DNA from: Sitta carolinensis
Taxonomy: Eukaryota; Chordata; Aves; Passeriformes; Sittidae
Assembly: GCA_032173965.1 (NCBI GenBank)
Contig: CM063285.1
Coordinates: 22,045,660 to 22,109,659, forward strand
DNA length: 64,000 nucleotides
Direction: 5' to 3'
Below are positions 11,601 to 25,850 of this stretch, one piece after another. The translations under genes were made by a program, and so were the position numbers. How positions within the stretch are numbered: the first letter of the stretch is position 1; every line of letters begins with the position of its first letter. The notes under the pieces are model-generated. The model did no database searches and was not told the origin of the DNA. It saw only the letters and a program-made list of their open reading frames with translations.

Positions 11601-14600
11601 GTGACATTTATAGAGGTAAAAGAATTTCATTGAAGTTTCTTTAAATGCCAGTCTTGTTATTCTTTTTCACATTTTTCTATTGATCATAATATATCACCTA
11701 ACTGCATTTGGCTTAGATTGGTGGATGAATAGTGAACCTTTCCAGTTTTGAAACAAACTTTATTATCACTTCTTTTTGTTCTGTAAAGAGTAGATTTAGT
11801 CCTTTTCACCTTATTTTTATGAAATCTACAGACTACAGCACTCTTCTCACGGCCTGTGCCAGGACCATGTGCCATTCATTTGGGATCATGTGATCAACAT
11901 AGGTAATGTTTAGTCTGATTTATAGAGCTGATGATTGCTATTAATAAACATCAGACTTCTACAGTAACTTTATTGCCGTGTACCACAGTGGGGCCTAATG
12001 GCCATATCCAGCCAATCTGTATTTTTCCGAGGTCTGTTTTTCATCCTACAACCCTATCCAAAAAACCTGTATGTGACTCAATAAAACCAGATAACATCAA
12101 GTCATTAAGTAAAACTTGTAAGAAAATTTGTTCCCACAACTAAAATATCTTGAAATAAATTTAGTGTGTGCTGCAAAAACATAAATAACAAAGATACAAC
12201 ATTTTTTCCTGAAATGCTATTAGCTTTCACTACTTTGTTTGATAGATTTATCGAAGATGATTGTGAATTTTGAATTTTTTTACTGTTCCTTCAAAAGGCG
12301 TACTACATCTATGAATAGATAGACACACATACAAAAATAGAATAACGTAGTCATTGTGACATCTATGGAAGTAAGAAATGCAACAACACCTTCCACTGGA
12401 TTCCATATTTGTCATAACTATTATAAAATAAATCACCAACAGCTTTCCTTTGGAATTTTCCTTGAAAAATGCTGGACTGAGAAATGCCTTATGTGCTTTC
12501 TACCACTGCATATTTGTCTTTAAAGCTACTATCAGAAGGAAAAATAATTTTTTGTTTTTGTGTTGAGAAATGTAAATGAATTAAAATGGTGGTCATGTGG
12601 GTTTGGGGGTAGTTAGATTTTTAAAGTTTTATTTCCTATCGGGCAAATTTTCAGGACTATATCCTTTAATTGTCTATGTTTCAGCCTATCAGTTCTCGTT
12701 TCCTTTTCCTCAAAATGCAGTTTATCCATTTATATCTCTAGAAGCAAAACATTTCTCTTACTGTGAGCCAGTCTGTCTTTCCTCCAATTTCACTTGCATA
12801 CAGTTTCAAGGAAGACATATTTTTATCTGAAGAGCAGTCTTTTCTAATCCAAATTTAGAGCACTTTAATTTAACAATTTGCTTTTCTCCTGTCTTAAATA
12901 TTTATTTAATCTGAAGATTTATTAATGTTATGCCTTTTATTTTTAAGCCTGCACTTAACTTGGACTGCAAAAGGTCCTTCTGCTTTTCTCATTTCCTCTA
13001 AATTCAAAGATAGTCCATATTTCTTAGAACTCTACTTCCTTATTTATCTGTGTGTCAATCATTATGTCTCTTGGGACCACTAGGAAGTCATGTCTCTTTA
13101 GCTCTCTGTACAGCTGAAGTAATGAAGTTCTGCTCTCGGGTTGTGCAGGTCAGAATTTGACCCTTGCAGTTTATCACCCAACATCCTTCCGCAATGAAAA
13201 GACTTTAGCACCATTTATCTATTTATTTTTAACACATAGATCAAAGTTAATATAAGACATCTCTGAAATTTAGTGTAACCTTTAAGTCCTAAAGGAAAAA
13301 AAGATGGCAGGTCATTTGCAGAAGGCACTTATAAATGCATTAGTAGACTCAAAAGTAAAATATATACTTGACTGAGACAATAATCTTCCTTTTGTTTGAA
13401 GAAACTCTTCACCTCCTGTATCCCATTCCCTTACAATTCCTTACGTAAGTGATTTTATGAGTGCTGTTGGCTGTGTGTGGGCAGGGCACTGGAGTGGTCT
13501 TGGGGTATCAGCGATGGGGAAGCATGAGGGTAAGGTGGGAAGGGTTGTTTGAAGTCCACCATCATTAAAAGGAAAGTGAGAAGTTGTCATTATGCCATTG
13601 CAATTGTTTGGACTTCTCATTCAAGCATTGCCTTTGTTTACTGGCTACCCTTGTAGGGGTTGAGAGAGAAGCGGAGCAGTGCCTGAGTTATGCTGGATGC
13701 AAGAAGTGAATGGGATTGATGCACCCTCTTTTCCTGCTGCACAGGGAGGGGGCCATTCAAAGCAGAAAATTAAGATAAACTTCATGTGTTTTAGCTGTGG
13801 AACATTGCCTCAGTTTCTTGCTACCTTTCTGCATCTGACACAAATGAAAAATCGTATATTTATTTACCATTCTTGGGCCCCAGCAACCTGTCAGGAAAGG
13901 GGCTAGAAGGTACAAACCCCCACCATTTATATAAATCAATACCTTCAGCAGTGTGTTTCAAAGAAAGGACAAGAAAGTCATGTCCCAGGGAGGGAAGGGA
14001 TTTGAAGGGCCATATGGTAAGGATCCAAAAGGCTGTGCAGCTCAATCCATGTAGGGAATTGGCAACTTCATTCAAAATGCTTTGCCAGAATGAAAGCCAA
14101 CAATGTTGACTTTTGTGGTCTAGGCCACTGACCTGAGTACTATGCTCCAAGGTAAGGAATATTTATTTCTAGAGGGATTTGTGATTGTATCTCATCTTTT
14201 TTGCTTTAATGTTATGGGATAACGAATTTGTATTCATTAACTGTAATTTACTATCATTTAAATTAATAGATAGTGTGAGTTGTCTTCTGCCTTCTGTGTG
14301 TTAGCCCAGCATCAAAATGCACTCTATTCTCTTTAGGATTACACTGTGGGTTTGGTGTCCAGTATAAAGAGGAATTTTTGTACCCACATTCCTGCTTAAA
14401 AGAATTGCTTTCTTTTCTGCTGGTGAGGAAGGTGGTGAGATATCAAGCAGACTAACCTTCATTTTAATGTCACTTCCACCTAGTCCTTTGGACTCTAATG
14501 ACTACAGGAAGGGGTCCTCAACTCTGCTGGCCAGTGGCCTGGGGGGCTGCTTCTGCTGATGTACTTGGATAAATATGAAAGGAAGGGAGAGAGGGTATTA

Positions 14601-17600
14601 TGAATCACATCCCCACAGGAAGAGGCAAATGAATTACAAGACTCAAGGACACCAGTTACTGAGTTAAACATCTGTTTACACCTACTCACAAAGGAGCAAC
14701 CTTGGCTCATGCTCTTATAGGGTCAGGGTGGAAAGATAGTTGATTTTCTTCTGGAGCATGAGAGGAACAAATGAACACAACTAGTGTTCTTGGCTGGATG
14801 TTCTGTTCGGATATTAGAAGAGAACAAGGAAAAGTCTTGTCAGGAGAAAATAATGAGAGAAAGCAAGGTGTCCAAGAGTGTTCCTCATTTTTAGAGAATT
14901 GCAAACGTCAGCACAGATAAACCTTATTGCACTATTGCTGCCTCCTTAGGCAAACTGCCCTTGCCATCCTAGCAAATGGAAGTGCTCTCCACTCCCTCTA
15001 GCATCTTCTCTCCTTTGACGTCTCAAAGCATCCTACACTACCACTCATTAAAGGGAAATCCCTTCCAGAAATGGCTTTGGGTTTTGACCTTACTCCTAGG
15101 CAATGTGAAAATAAAAATTTAAAAAAGGATTTTTTTTTTATTATTTATTTATTTTTTTTTATTACTGATCCTAGTGGTAAACAGGATGATTGAGATCTAT
15201 TCAAGATAATTTTCCTCTGGAAGGTATTGATGACTGCAGTTGCAAACTTGCCATAAGACACAACTATTAGTACAGCAGTAGTTGTTGCTCTTATTTCAGC
15301 TGCAGATTGCCCTCAGAATATAAAAACTAAGTCAACATTTTCTTTGCATATCAGTGAAGTAACTTCTGTAATGACAGACTCTGAAAATCTTCTCCCTTCT
15401 GATCTGCTCTGGTAACAGGAATTGCTCCTTTGGCATGCCACCCTGAAAGCAAATACAAGTTTTTCAACCACCTTCCCCATCTGTAGCACAGTGACAGGCA
15501 ATATTTCTGTTACACCTGCAGTATTGCCTAAGCAGGTAAACTGGGGGCCAGCATCTCAACACCATAAGGTGTATAAGACAAATAAATAGATGAAGACCCA
15601 CAATTGACTTACAGTCAAATTCCAAGAAATAATAAGTGCATCTTCCAAACACATACTTTTTGACATTCTTTTGATCGTAGATATTTATTGTCTGATAAAA
15701 TGGAGTTGGTCAAAGTGATCACCAGTCTTGCATAAATTGTTTTGTGGTGATGTGGATTTTGCACATTAAGTCTAGTCTAGAGAATGACACAACTTTACTA
15801 CTCATTCTATAGACAAATTAGATCGGTGGGCCACTCCGAGAGATCATCCATGAAGTTAGAGGAAAAGTCATTTGTAAATGATTCATTTCAAAATAGATAA
15901 AGACACTGCATAAATGTGAAGACTTTAGGTGGGAATTAGGCTGCTCCATGACAGCAACACTCGTCTCCCTTTTGTTCTCGGTGGAAGTAATATGAATCAG
16001 TGCAAAAGATTTAAGTCAACTTATGAATAAACATGATGGAGAACACATTTGCAGGCCGTCTTCAGATAACTGCAGTCTCTTAATGTTTATCTCATGTATT
16101 TGTAAACAGGATAGTAGATTGAAGTGCAAGTCTATAAACATTTGGCCTGAGGTATGTCATTTTCTTTTTACAAACATCTCTTTGGCTACTGAAGAAGAAT
16201 AACCTAGGTAATTTTAACAAAAGGACTTGGAAATTTCTGTCCCTCCATCTGTTAACCACTTAACTCATAATCCTGTGTGTAATGCTATTACAAGTGCATA
16301 AACAATCACTTCAGCCTTAAGCTGCATGCACTGCTTAAACAACTTAGGAATGAATATATTACTTCCCTAGAAATGACTATGGCTTACAAATCACATACAG
16401 AGCTGCAGTTTCCTATTTCTCTTCCTTACATAGGCTGACAGCCTTCAGATAATAAATACTTCGTTGTCATCTCTGAAGCAGCCAGCATTAAAATGAATAG
16501 TGACTTCCCCTTTTCCATGTGCGGCTGTATTGGACAAGCTCCAAATGGCCTGGATGCCCTGCTGTTCATGTCTAATTGTTTTCTGTGGGGAAAGCAGTTT
16601 ACTGAGGGCATTTCAGGAAATGGGAGCCAGCAGCCAGTGGCTCAATGACTTTTACGCTAGACAGCATGTAGATGAGCCAGTGTTGGCTGGGTTAAGAATT
16701 GCTAAATATTGTGATCAGCTGCTGCAGGCATGAAAGTAATAGAAGGGCTGTTGCGAGTAAGATAAAAACATTATTTCTGATTAACCCCTCTCCCCCTTTT
16801 CCAAATCAAAAAGTGTTTCTCATATTTACCTAGGGATTTTTTTATGACTTTGAAAACGCAATGGTGATGGATTAGAAATAAAGCAGTGAATGTCTATACT
16901 GAAATTAAATTATATACATCAAGTATTTCAGTTCTGGTTTCAATCTCGCTTTCCATCTCTTAGATAGGAGAAAGTAAAGAAAATAATTTATTTTAAGCTT
17001 ATATTTGGTGTTTCATTTGAGACTACGTTTGGACAGAATTTACCCAGGAGATGAAAATGCTTATGAGTTATATGGTGTTTTTATTAGTCAATCCAATCTA
17101 CCTTAAATATTTCCAGTATTTGAAAAGGAGTTAGATTTTAAAATGCAATGCTGTCTGCAATTAATTAACTGTTGTTTCTGGTTAGTACATACCCAGTATT
17201 TCAGAAGTAGCAGGCCTTATCACATCATTTTTTATTCTACTATTCTACTCTCTTCTTCTGCCTGAAGAAAATAACCCTTGCTCTTCTTTTCACCTCCTAG
17301 TTGGCTTTCAACTTGAGAAAATGAGTTATTGAACTGAAATAACCGATAGCAGAAGCAACTGCTGGGGCTAAAAGCTAGTTTAACACTTCAACAGATTCTG
17401 CTTTAAGGTGATTAGTCAATGTCTTCCTCCAACTGAGCGGCTATGCTTCCCTCAAAGCAGTAGCAATGAACTGTTGCACATCCAGATGTATTTTTAAATA
17501 TGTAATAACAAACTTGGAGCTTTATAAGATTTGCTCAGAGTTGATTTCTTTTATGTTGTCTTCTATATGGAAAATACAGGCATTAAAAGGTCTCTCTTTT

Positions 17601-20600
17601 GTTTTGGACCTTGTGGACCATTAAGCTCTGTAAAAGCTGCTGCTGTCCCTTTTTGGTTGTATTTTTATGGTCTAACAGGACATTGGTGTTTGCATGATGT
17701 TAGCTGGAAAGCTTCAGTCTTGCTCTTCTCTTTTAAGAGGCAATGACCATTTTGACTGAGGCTTGGCAAGCTTTATTATCATCAGGATTCTGCTTGGGTT
17801 GATGTTCTGCTGAGGTGTCAGTGTCTGTATGTCTGCCAGAAAGCAGTGCTTCTTTGGTCAGTTCAATGTTATGTGATTTCTCTCGAAGACCAGCAGGTAC
17901 GTACTGACCTAAGCCTGCTGTGCATGTGACCTAACCCACCTTCACTGCAGCCCTCCACGAGCATTGGTCATGGCCTGTCCTCGGATCCCTGTGTTCACAT
18001 TCCTCCCTTATCCTTGGCCATGCAGCATCCTGTGATCTCAATTACTTACTTTTGACAGGAGTGTGTATTTTGTAACATTCTCCTGACCTTGCCAGCACTT
18101 TCATCTTATGTAAACAGTTTATCTATCAGTCACAGCTCCATTCAGTCCCTTTTGGCCAACACTTAAGGCAAAGATTTTATTTGAGCAGTGGGTGATCTGA
18201 GCTATATTCCAATGAAACTGATACCAGTGATACAGAGGTGTACCCTAAAATGGGTGTTATAATAATTTATGATCATATAACTTCAATTTTAACAGTGGTA
18301 AAGTAATGATGGCATCCACAAAATAATTGGAATGCTTTCTTTTTCTTAAAAGTAGATTGAGACTGATTTTCTTATGGTCTCCAGTTGATATAAAGGGAAC
18401 ATCTCTGTTTGTAATGCCTATTAAAAGATTCCCTCAAATAACTCCAAGTCTGAAAAGACAGTGACAATATATAAATTAGAAAAGTTTGTGATAAGACAAA
18501 TAATAAAGAAGCTCCCATATTTATAACTTATTAATTTTATTGGTTTTTGGCATATGGACTAAACACTTGAGACGCAATCTGAATCTGATTTTTGAGATAG
18601 AAAGATAATTAAAAAATTTAACACTGTTTCCTAAAATGTTCAGACAGTTGTAAATATTTTTAGATACCCTCTGCATGTATATAGCATACGTATTTTTAAG
18701 TACATACATAAGATTTTCATGGTAAAGTGTAATGGAAACCATCAGACTTGACATTTGATTCAATTACATTGAATTGCCACCTTCCCCCTCTCCATTTGCA
18801 TGTGCTTTTGGTTAAATGTGTAATTATGATTACAGATCCAGTCCTATTCACTGCAAAGAACAGAAAGTGCTCATATCACGTGTGTGAGTTTTTTGTTCCC
18901 CTGTGCAACCCAACACTTGCTTCCTGTTCAGTTGTTCTCTGAAAAGATTTAACAGGTTGCTTCATAATCTACTTTTCCCATTTCATATTTTTTTTTTAAT
19001 TTGGAAGGACTTTTGAAAGGATGGCTTTCTTTTGAGCACATCTTTCTTAGTGCATTCTCCTTTAATAGGAAACAAAATGTAGCTGTATAAGGGAAGTGAG
19101 AAACTGTGGTGTATGTCACGCACTCCTGTCTCGAAGAATCATGCTTCTGTTAGTGATTAAAGGTAACCAGCAGTCAGCCCTTCAGCAGTCCCAAACAAGC
19201 AGGGGTAGGAATTACACCCTCTTTATGTTCTTCCTGGCCAGATGAGCAGAGGTAGGTGGTTGTGATAAGAAGCAGGCAAAAAGGAAAGAAGTATTTTATT
19301 TTTCAAGGAGGGGAAGAGGCCATCAGGTCATTTCATGGTTTAGCAGCCTGCACTGGAGGCAGTTGAGACCCTCCATTTCAGACATATGCATTGACTTGTG
19401 GCGTCAAACAGGATTCAGGGGCTGAAGTCCTATCTGTGTTTGAGACAACAGCTCCCTTTTTCTTTGGGTTTAGGGAAGTAAAATATTGATCCCATGTTTA
19501 CAGCTCAGAAGAAATTCGTAGTTTTGAGGTATTTGAGGTGTGTTTTTCTTATGACCTGAGCTGTTCCGTATAATTTTAAAATAAACCCCAGTAAAGAGTA
19601 TTTAATGAAGGAAAAGGACACCTCTTACAAGTACTACTTCTGTGAATACTGAAGTAAATATATTAGCAAGCCAATGAAAATTTAGATTCTTTCTATGTTT
19701 TGTTGCTCGTTATTTATTTGTTTGGGAAATAAGAGATTGCTTACATTTTTGATGTTGAGAGCGACCTTTGTGATTTGAGTTAAAAACAAATGGAGCAGAG
19801 CAAATTACAAGGGCACCCAAGCATGTTCTCAGCTTTGCCAAGCCGAAACGTTTGTTTTTTCTGCAGGGGTTTGGGATGGCAGCCCAAAGGCTTTGTGAGA
19901 TTGAGGACCATAAAAGATGGAACAGGTGGGAATGCTTTATCTTTCCCTGTAGTAGCTTTTAATGTGCTACTGCTGCATCTTTGGGGCATTTTTGTAAAAT
20001 ACGTGCATGCCAAACAAAAGAAAAGTGATGTAGACTGTATGTCAATGAGATGGCAATACAATTACTTGTTGTAGATGATGCTGAACAGTACTGCATCCAT
20101 CTGCTCCCATTAAGTGAAATGAGATGTACTCCATTCTCTTTATGGTTAGATGACAACAGAACGCATAACCAGGCGTGTCAGAATTATTTGCTACCAGAGG
20201 CATTATTCAGATTATTCCACTTTTATTCTTCCACAACTCCATTCTTTTCCCGCTTTCTGTATACACATTATATCTCCTGAATTCTGCAGTCAAGAGCACA
20301 ATGTTTTGAAGTAGCCCTAAGATAAATGCCCATGGGCTTTTAGCAGCCATTTAGAAATATGAGGGTTTTCTAAAAAACATCTTTTCAATTCTTTGATGTC
20401 ACTTCAAGTGCAACAACTGGACCACAAAGAAAAGTAACATAGGAAATCTTCCAAAATTTTTTTTTATTCTAATCATCATAAATCTAAAATAATAAAATTA
20501 TTAATGTGGTTTTGGTACCTCTGTTGAATAAGGTTCCTCAGCTATGTGCCATATAATATGTATTACTTCTAGCTACTGTTAGGTTTCTGATCACAGGAGC

Positions 20601-21305
20601 TTTAGTTGCTGAAGAAACTAAAGATTTGTAACCCTAGCATCAATGTAAAATCACAAATTAATGTGCTCTGAAAACAGGAGTGTGCCTGGTTTTAAATTGA
20701 TGTAGTATAGGTACACCTTCAAAGCTGTTTTCCAGATAAACTTCCCATGAGGTTTCAAACCAATCTTTAAACCTTGTTCTTAGTCTTTTTCTGATTGCAT
20801 GTTGATGTATCTCACAGCATGGGTTGGTGCTTTGTACATATAGTACTATGTCAAGGAGTATTGAGATGTGAAGAACTATGCAAAATTGTTAACAAAAAAT
20901 TGTTATTCCTAATTTCTTTAACCATCTCTACATACCTTTTCAGTCTTGTGCTGTCTGTGAAATAGCAGATTTTTTTTATGTGACAGATTGAGATTGTAAT
21001 AAATGAACAAAATTCTTTCACTGGCCTGTAAAGTGCTATGGACATGGGACTGAAAACACAAAATCTGAAGAGTCAGCTTACCTCACTTCACTCTGCAAAC
21101 TGTTAATGGAGATGATTCTTCACTAGGGTTTGTAAGTATGAGCAGAATGTGTACTTATTTTATTTCTGTTAGAAGATACATTAATTTTCAATTTTTCAAT
21201 TTTCACTTTCAAATTTTCAATTTTTCAAGAGCACCTGAACATAAGTTATCAAAAATATATTCCAAAATTAAATACCTCTCATGGCAATTTTTATAAAAGT
21301 ATAAG

Positions 21306-21327
21306 TATATATATTATAATATATATA
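21306..21327. repeat. Perfect 22-base AT palindrome
   Basis: The sequence is a perfect palindrome of only A and T centred between 21316 and 21317 on ATTATAAT. It sits in a wider AT-only stretch at about 21297-21350. Such palindromes can extrude as cruciforms and are often length-variable. Confidence 0.85.
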
Positions 21328-23408
21328 ATTTGTATATAAGTATAAAAACACTATAAAAATTAAAATCTAAAATAAAAGAGTGAAAGTTTAAGCATACTGT
21401 TTAGTTACTGCAAATGGAGACCATTTAATCTGCTTCTGACCAATGTAAATTGGATCTGCTTCTAATTCAATCTAAATTGAATTCCATATTACCAGACTTA
21501 GGTTAACTACCTATTATGGAAAGCTAGTTCCTTCTTTAGAGCCTTAAAAATTGCTAAATATCTGTATGTGATAACCTTATGATGCTGTACCTCTAAAGTC
21601 ATGCTGGTGCAGGTGTGCTGAAGTAATTTCTTAGAACAAGAAGCATTAGAAAATTGTGGTCAAGAAAGCAAAAAAGTCTTTTTCAGCTATTGTGCACAAA
21701 TGCTGTTAAAGAGACCATTTACCTACCAGTTGTAGGTCTGAGTTGTTCATACTGAGTTCAGCTGTATCATTTATACATCCTATACAGGTTTCCTACAAAT
21801 GTCCGTATTCTCTGTTCCATTGCAGAGTACAAAATGACATCTACTATGCCTGTGAATTCTCTTTGTGGAGAGGCTGGAAAAGAAGGTGAATATAGTATGC
21901 TGCATATTTTACATATTTCTGTGCTGCAAATCCAAGGTCCCAGCTGAACTCTCTGTACTGAAAATCGTTTAAAAGACTTTATTAGAGCTCACAGTGGTGA
22001 GACTACGCAGACAACCATTTTCAATGACTGGTTGAATTTAGAGACAATTATTTACTCTAAGTTATTGTTTTGTACAGCATCCCTTAAAAAAAGGAAATTG
22101 TTACAGAAACAGACTGCAGACAGAAGAACAAGGTGTTTGAAGCATCTGAACACTTGTAACCCTTGCTTAAGGGTAGAGAAGACAAAACACTCTCTCTCAG
22201 ACTTGGTACAGTATTTAAAGCCTTGGCTGTTGACTATAGACCAAGAACCAAAAATGGAACATGAACTACAAAACACAGTTGCCCCTCCATATCCAAGAAA
22301 TATTTTTCCCTAAGGAAACAGCTGCAGCTTCAGGTCCAAGTGTATTGCTGCCTTATACACAAACTATCTTTCACATTGCCCTTGAATAATGCAAATAAGA
22401 AAGATTCAGGTTGCTCAGAGTCATGCAGAAGAACCACGGGCAAAATTATACTACTTTGAAAAATATTTTATGCCTTAGATGAACAAAAATGATACTGGTA
22501 ATTCACCTAGGGCTGGCACTATTACACACTCTTCACCTTCATGATGAGGAGTGGCGTTCACATAGGAGTTTGTAGGAGGTGGACCTGATGTTGCATCAAA
22601 TCTCATAAAAAGAGCTGGTCTTCTGTCAAGAACCAATTCCCACAAAAGCCTCTCTTTCTTGACTGGCTCAGATGACATAATCTGAAATGTGGCAAAACCT
22701 TGATAAAGTGTGGTTTAATCCCTTCCTGTATCATTCCAGCCAATTTTTGATTGCAGGTACAGAGTCCCAGTGAGGCTTCTGAGCACAGGAGTCTTCAAGG
22801 GAGCACATTCTTCACAACCCTTTGAAAGTGTAGTGAAACAAGTAAAGTATAAGAAACTACTGGATGGGAAGAAGAAGATCAGCGAGTATCTAAGATGAAG
22901 ACTATTCAACAATGGAAGACAACTTCAAAGACTATGTGAGGATGAGAGGTACACAAGAAGTAAGAAAAAGAAAACTGGTTCTAAGTGTAGATAAAAAAAG
23001 CAGATCTTTTTCAAAAACGTGAAGATAATGTTTCATTTGAATTAGGAGGTGAACAATCCATGGCAATGGATGATGAAGGAGGATACTGAGTACACTTGCC
23101 CCTGAGTCCACAATGAGCTGATGACAGGACTTGAGGCTGTAACTGCAATAACTGCATCAGATGTGCCAGGCAGAAAATCTTGCACAGTTGGCTGAAAAAT
23201 CAAACTATATGTAATATGACCATAGAAGTGGAAAGAAGAGATTGTGGTTGCATTCTAGGATCACATTAGAGGCAAAAAATTATGAGAAGAGCAGCTTTTT
23301 CTGGTTTTAAGGCAGTCAAGTTTGTAGCCTTAATCATTAACCAACATCCTACTTGATGGGAGAGTCTACCTTTTAAAAAATGTTAGAACTTCAGGCTTAA
23401 CAGGACTC

Positions 23409-23463
23409 AAAAAGTGAAAGCTTTAAAAAATCAATTATAAAAGCAAAGAAAAAGTGAAAGCTT
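23409..23463. repeat. 15-base direct repeat at 40-base offset
   Basis: AAAAAGTGAAAGCTT occurs at 23409-23423 and again at 23449-23463, followed by A-rich sequence in both cases. This could be a small local duplication. The spacer does not itself show a second copy of a longer unit. Confidence 0.6.
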
Positions 23464-25508
23464 AAAACTCAGAAAAAACTGAGGGGCCCATGCAAGGTTT
23501 CATGGTTCCTGCTGAGCATAGTTTTAATAAGTCATGAGCAGGGAAAGGCAGACACAGTGGTGAATTCAGGGAGAGGACACTTGGGGTTTAATTTAAAATT
23601 TCTTTTGAGGTGAAAGTTCTGGCTGAGGTTAGAGGTTCCTGCCCAGCTGGCAACCACGTGCGGGCAAGATCTGCTGTCCATGGGAGCAAGCATGTATCGC
23701 AGGCCTCCTGTAACTGTGATTTACTAGCTCTTACTCCATTGAAAACATGAGATCTGGTTTTGGTTTGGCTTGAGACACAGGATTTTAATAACTCCAGTGG
23801 CAAATTTGTCAGAGTGTAATGCGATCCCTTCAGTCAAAAATTTGCTTGATTGTATTTATTTGTGATTTTTAAGGCCGCTCTTGTTAATTTGGGTTTGCAT
23901 TTGTGACGGCCTATTTGCACTCTGAGATGATAGGTATGTGATTCTTCTTTGTTATGTAACTGATATACTTCTCTTATCTCCTTTTGTTAATTTCCTCCCT
24001 AAATAAAGCGTTTCTAATATTTTTTTTTTTTTTTTACTACAAACCTCCAGATGTCACTGGATAATTTTTTGTTTGTCCCTTGGGCTCTTCTGGTTTTGCT
24101 GCATTTCCCTGGCTTTTGTTGATGTCTGGAAGTAGAATCCTCACTTGAGACTGGCTTAGGAGAAGGAAGCCAGCCTTCTTTGCTCCTCCATAAAGTCACC
24201 ACCATTTTCATACAGATCTTATAGGCTGCTTAGCTTTAAGTTATAAGATGTTCAAAAAGACAGTGACAAATGAGAGATAAATCAAACTCTCTGTGTTTCT
24301 TCTAGGTTTGAAGGATTTTACCCCACGACTGAATAATAGAACAGAATTCAAAACTTTTCAAAACTCAAACCAATTAATTTCCTCTCATTCCCTGTCCATT
24401 ATTCAGTCCTTTTGGAGTTTCTATACAGTGGTGCTGACAAAGCAATTGTGACTTTGGAAAGTCTGGAAACTTCCATGGCATACACACACAGTCAGAACCA
24501 TAGTTCTGGAAACTGTCTGCTTTACTGTGCCCATATTACACTGTGTATTCACACACAAATGTCCTGAAGTCTTCGAATCTACTGCACATATGCAACACAG
24601 TCATCAAGTTCTCCATATTGGAATTCCTTGAAAGAAATAGCACAGTTCTAATTTTCTTTTCCTAGACAGATATCCTGACCACTTCTTCCTTGAACCATAA
24701 GGATCCAAAAGGAATCCAAACTGACAGTGGAAGACAGCTAGGGATACAGCAAAGAAATGCAAATGTCTCTAACATGAGTAAGGTACTTTGTGTAGGACTG
24801 TCTTCCATTGCAAAGTGGCCACAGTGTGAAGTGACTAAGACGCTATAAAATCATAAGTGAGAAAAGGAAGCTATATTATTTTTTTCAGATTAACAGGACA
24901 AGACCTATTCTGCACCTTCACCCATGATTCATCTCAAGTAAAATGGATACTTAGCCAACAGGAGCTGAACAAATGTGATCAAAACATTTAATCCTCTGCT
25001 ATACCACTATTAAAATGTCTTAACATTATCAGCTTCATTCTTGTTCCTTTCATGCCATTTTCACAGCAAGTAATAGGGCAGTGTTGTCATTCTCTGCTTT
25101 CCTCATTCTAACAGAATTATTAAATACAACTGAGAAAATGATTCCTAGTTAGACTCAGCAACATAGTTTTAGTTTCTGTAATGCTGGTGGCAGATAATTC
25201 TGAAATTTCTGCTGGGTCTGAAATTGAGATAGAATTAACTTTCTTCCACCCATTTAAGCAGCATTTTGAATAATGACCAATAAAAATGTGAATTCTGAAC
25301 AATCAGTTATAAAAGCTTAGGGTCCTACTTTTTGGTATGAAAAAAATTTAAACAGCATAATTTATTTAATGTCATCTCCCATCTCTCACATTTATTTCTT
25401 CTTTCCCCCCTATATTGTTAGACTTGGCATTTATGGGCTTTTCCCCTGCACTAACATCAGATTACATTGTCATTCTCTTATTTTTCTTATCGTCTTCAGA
25501 TGCATCAT

Positions 25509-25850
25509 TGTAGTCTGGTTTTCTAGGCCTGAGGTTTCTGAGTTTCTGAACTCAGTTTCTTCGTGGTGTTTAGGTTTCAGAAGACCTTGTTCCCACAGAC
25601 TTGACATAAACACCCCAAGTGTTATTGTAACGAGAGTGATGTTTTGCATTCTTTTCTGTGGGATGGACTTGTCTCTATCCATTACTTTGGGCCAATGGGT
25701 ATGAAGAGTTCTGGCACTCTTCTAACCAATGAGAGTGGCCTGTTCTAAAAGGTATATAAGGAGGACAGTTGTTTTAATAAAGTGGAGTCAGATACAGTTT
25801 TTTATAACGAAGTCTCATGTCATTTGTTCATCACCCACAGTGACACATGT
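25509..25850 (+). mobile_element. Solo-LTR-like sequence with promoter and poly(A) motifs
   Basis: The order of motifs is that of a retroviral LTR: a start TGTAGTCTGG, CCAAT at 25688 and again at 25725, a TATA box (GGTATATAAGG) near 25751, and AATAAA at about 25776, then a short R-U5-like segment ending in a CA around 25843-25850. The length of about 340 bases is normal for an LTR. No gag-pol sequence is seen on either side, so it would be a solo LTR. I could not find a clear target-site duplication, so both edges are approximate. A 111-codon open frame at 25369-25704 runs across the left edge and is most likely chance. Confidence 0.6.
25725..25782 (+). promoter_or_regulatory. CCAAT/TATA core promoter and AATAAA of the LTR
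   Basis: CCAAT at 25725 is followed by TATATAAGG about 27 bases later and AATAAA about 20-25 bases after that. The spacing is that of an LTR U3-R boundary, which suggests a start site roughly at 25780. The motifs are intact by eye; activity is unknown. Confidence 0.5.

Larger units (their letters stand above)
11601..25508. other. Intergenic, no recognised gene
   Basis: About 14 kb of AT-rich sequence without convincing exons on either strand. Open frames such as 13860-14150 (-), 19780-20061 (-), 19790-20074 (+) and 22032-22313 (+) overlap antisense frames of similar size and show no domains. Simple-sequence features are a T-rich run at 15129-15163, a TTTTCAA-type run at about 21185-21230, the AT palindrome at 21306-21327 and a T16 run at 24020-24035. 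A stretch around 22475-22950 is not classified. Confidence 0.6.

Noticed and set aside
25369..25704. 111-codon + strand open frame
   Set aside because: It runs from unique sequence into the LTR-like block and ends between its CCAAT boxes, and it has no domain.
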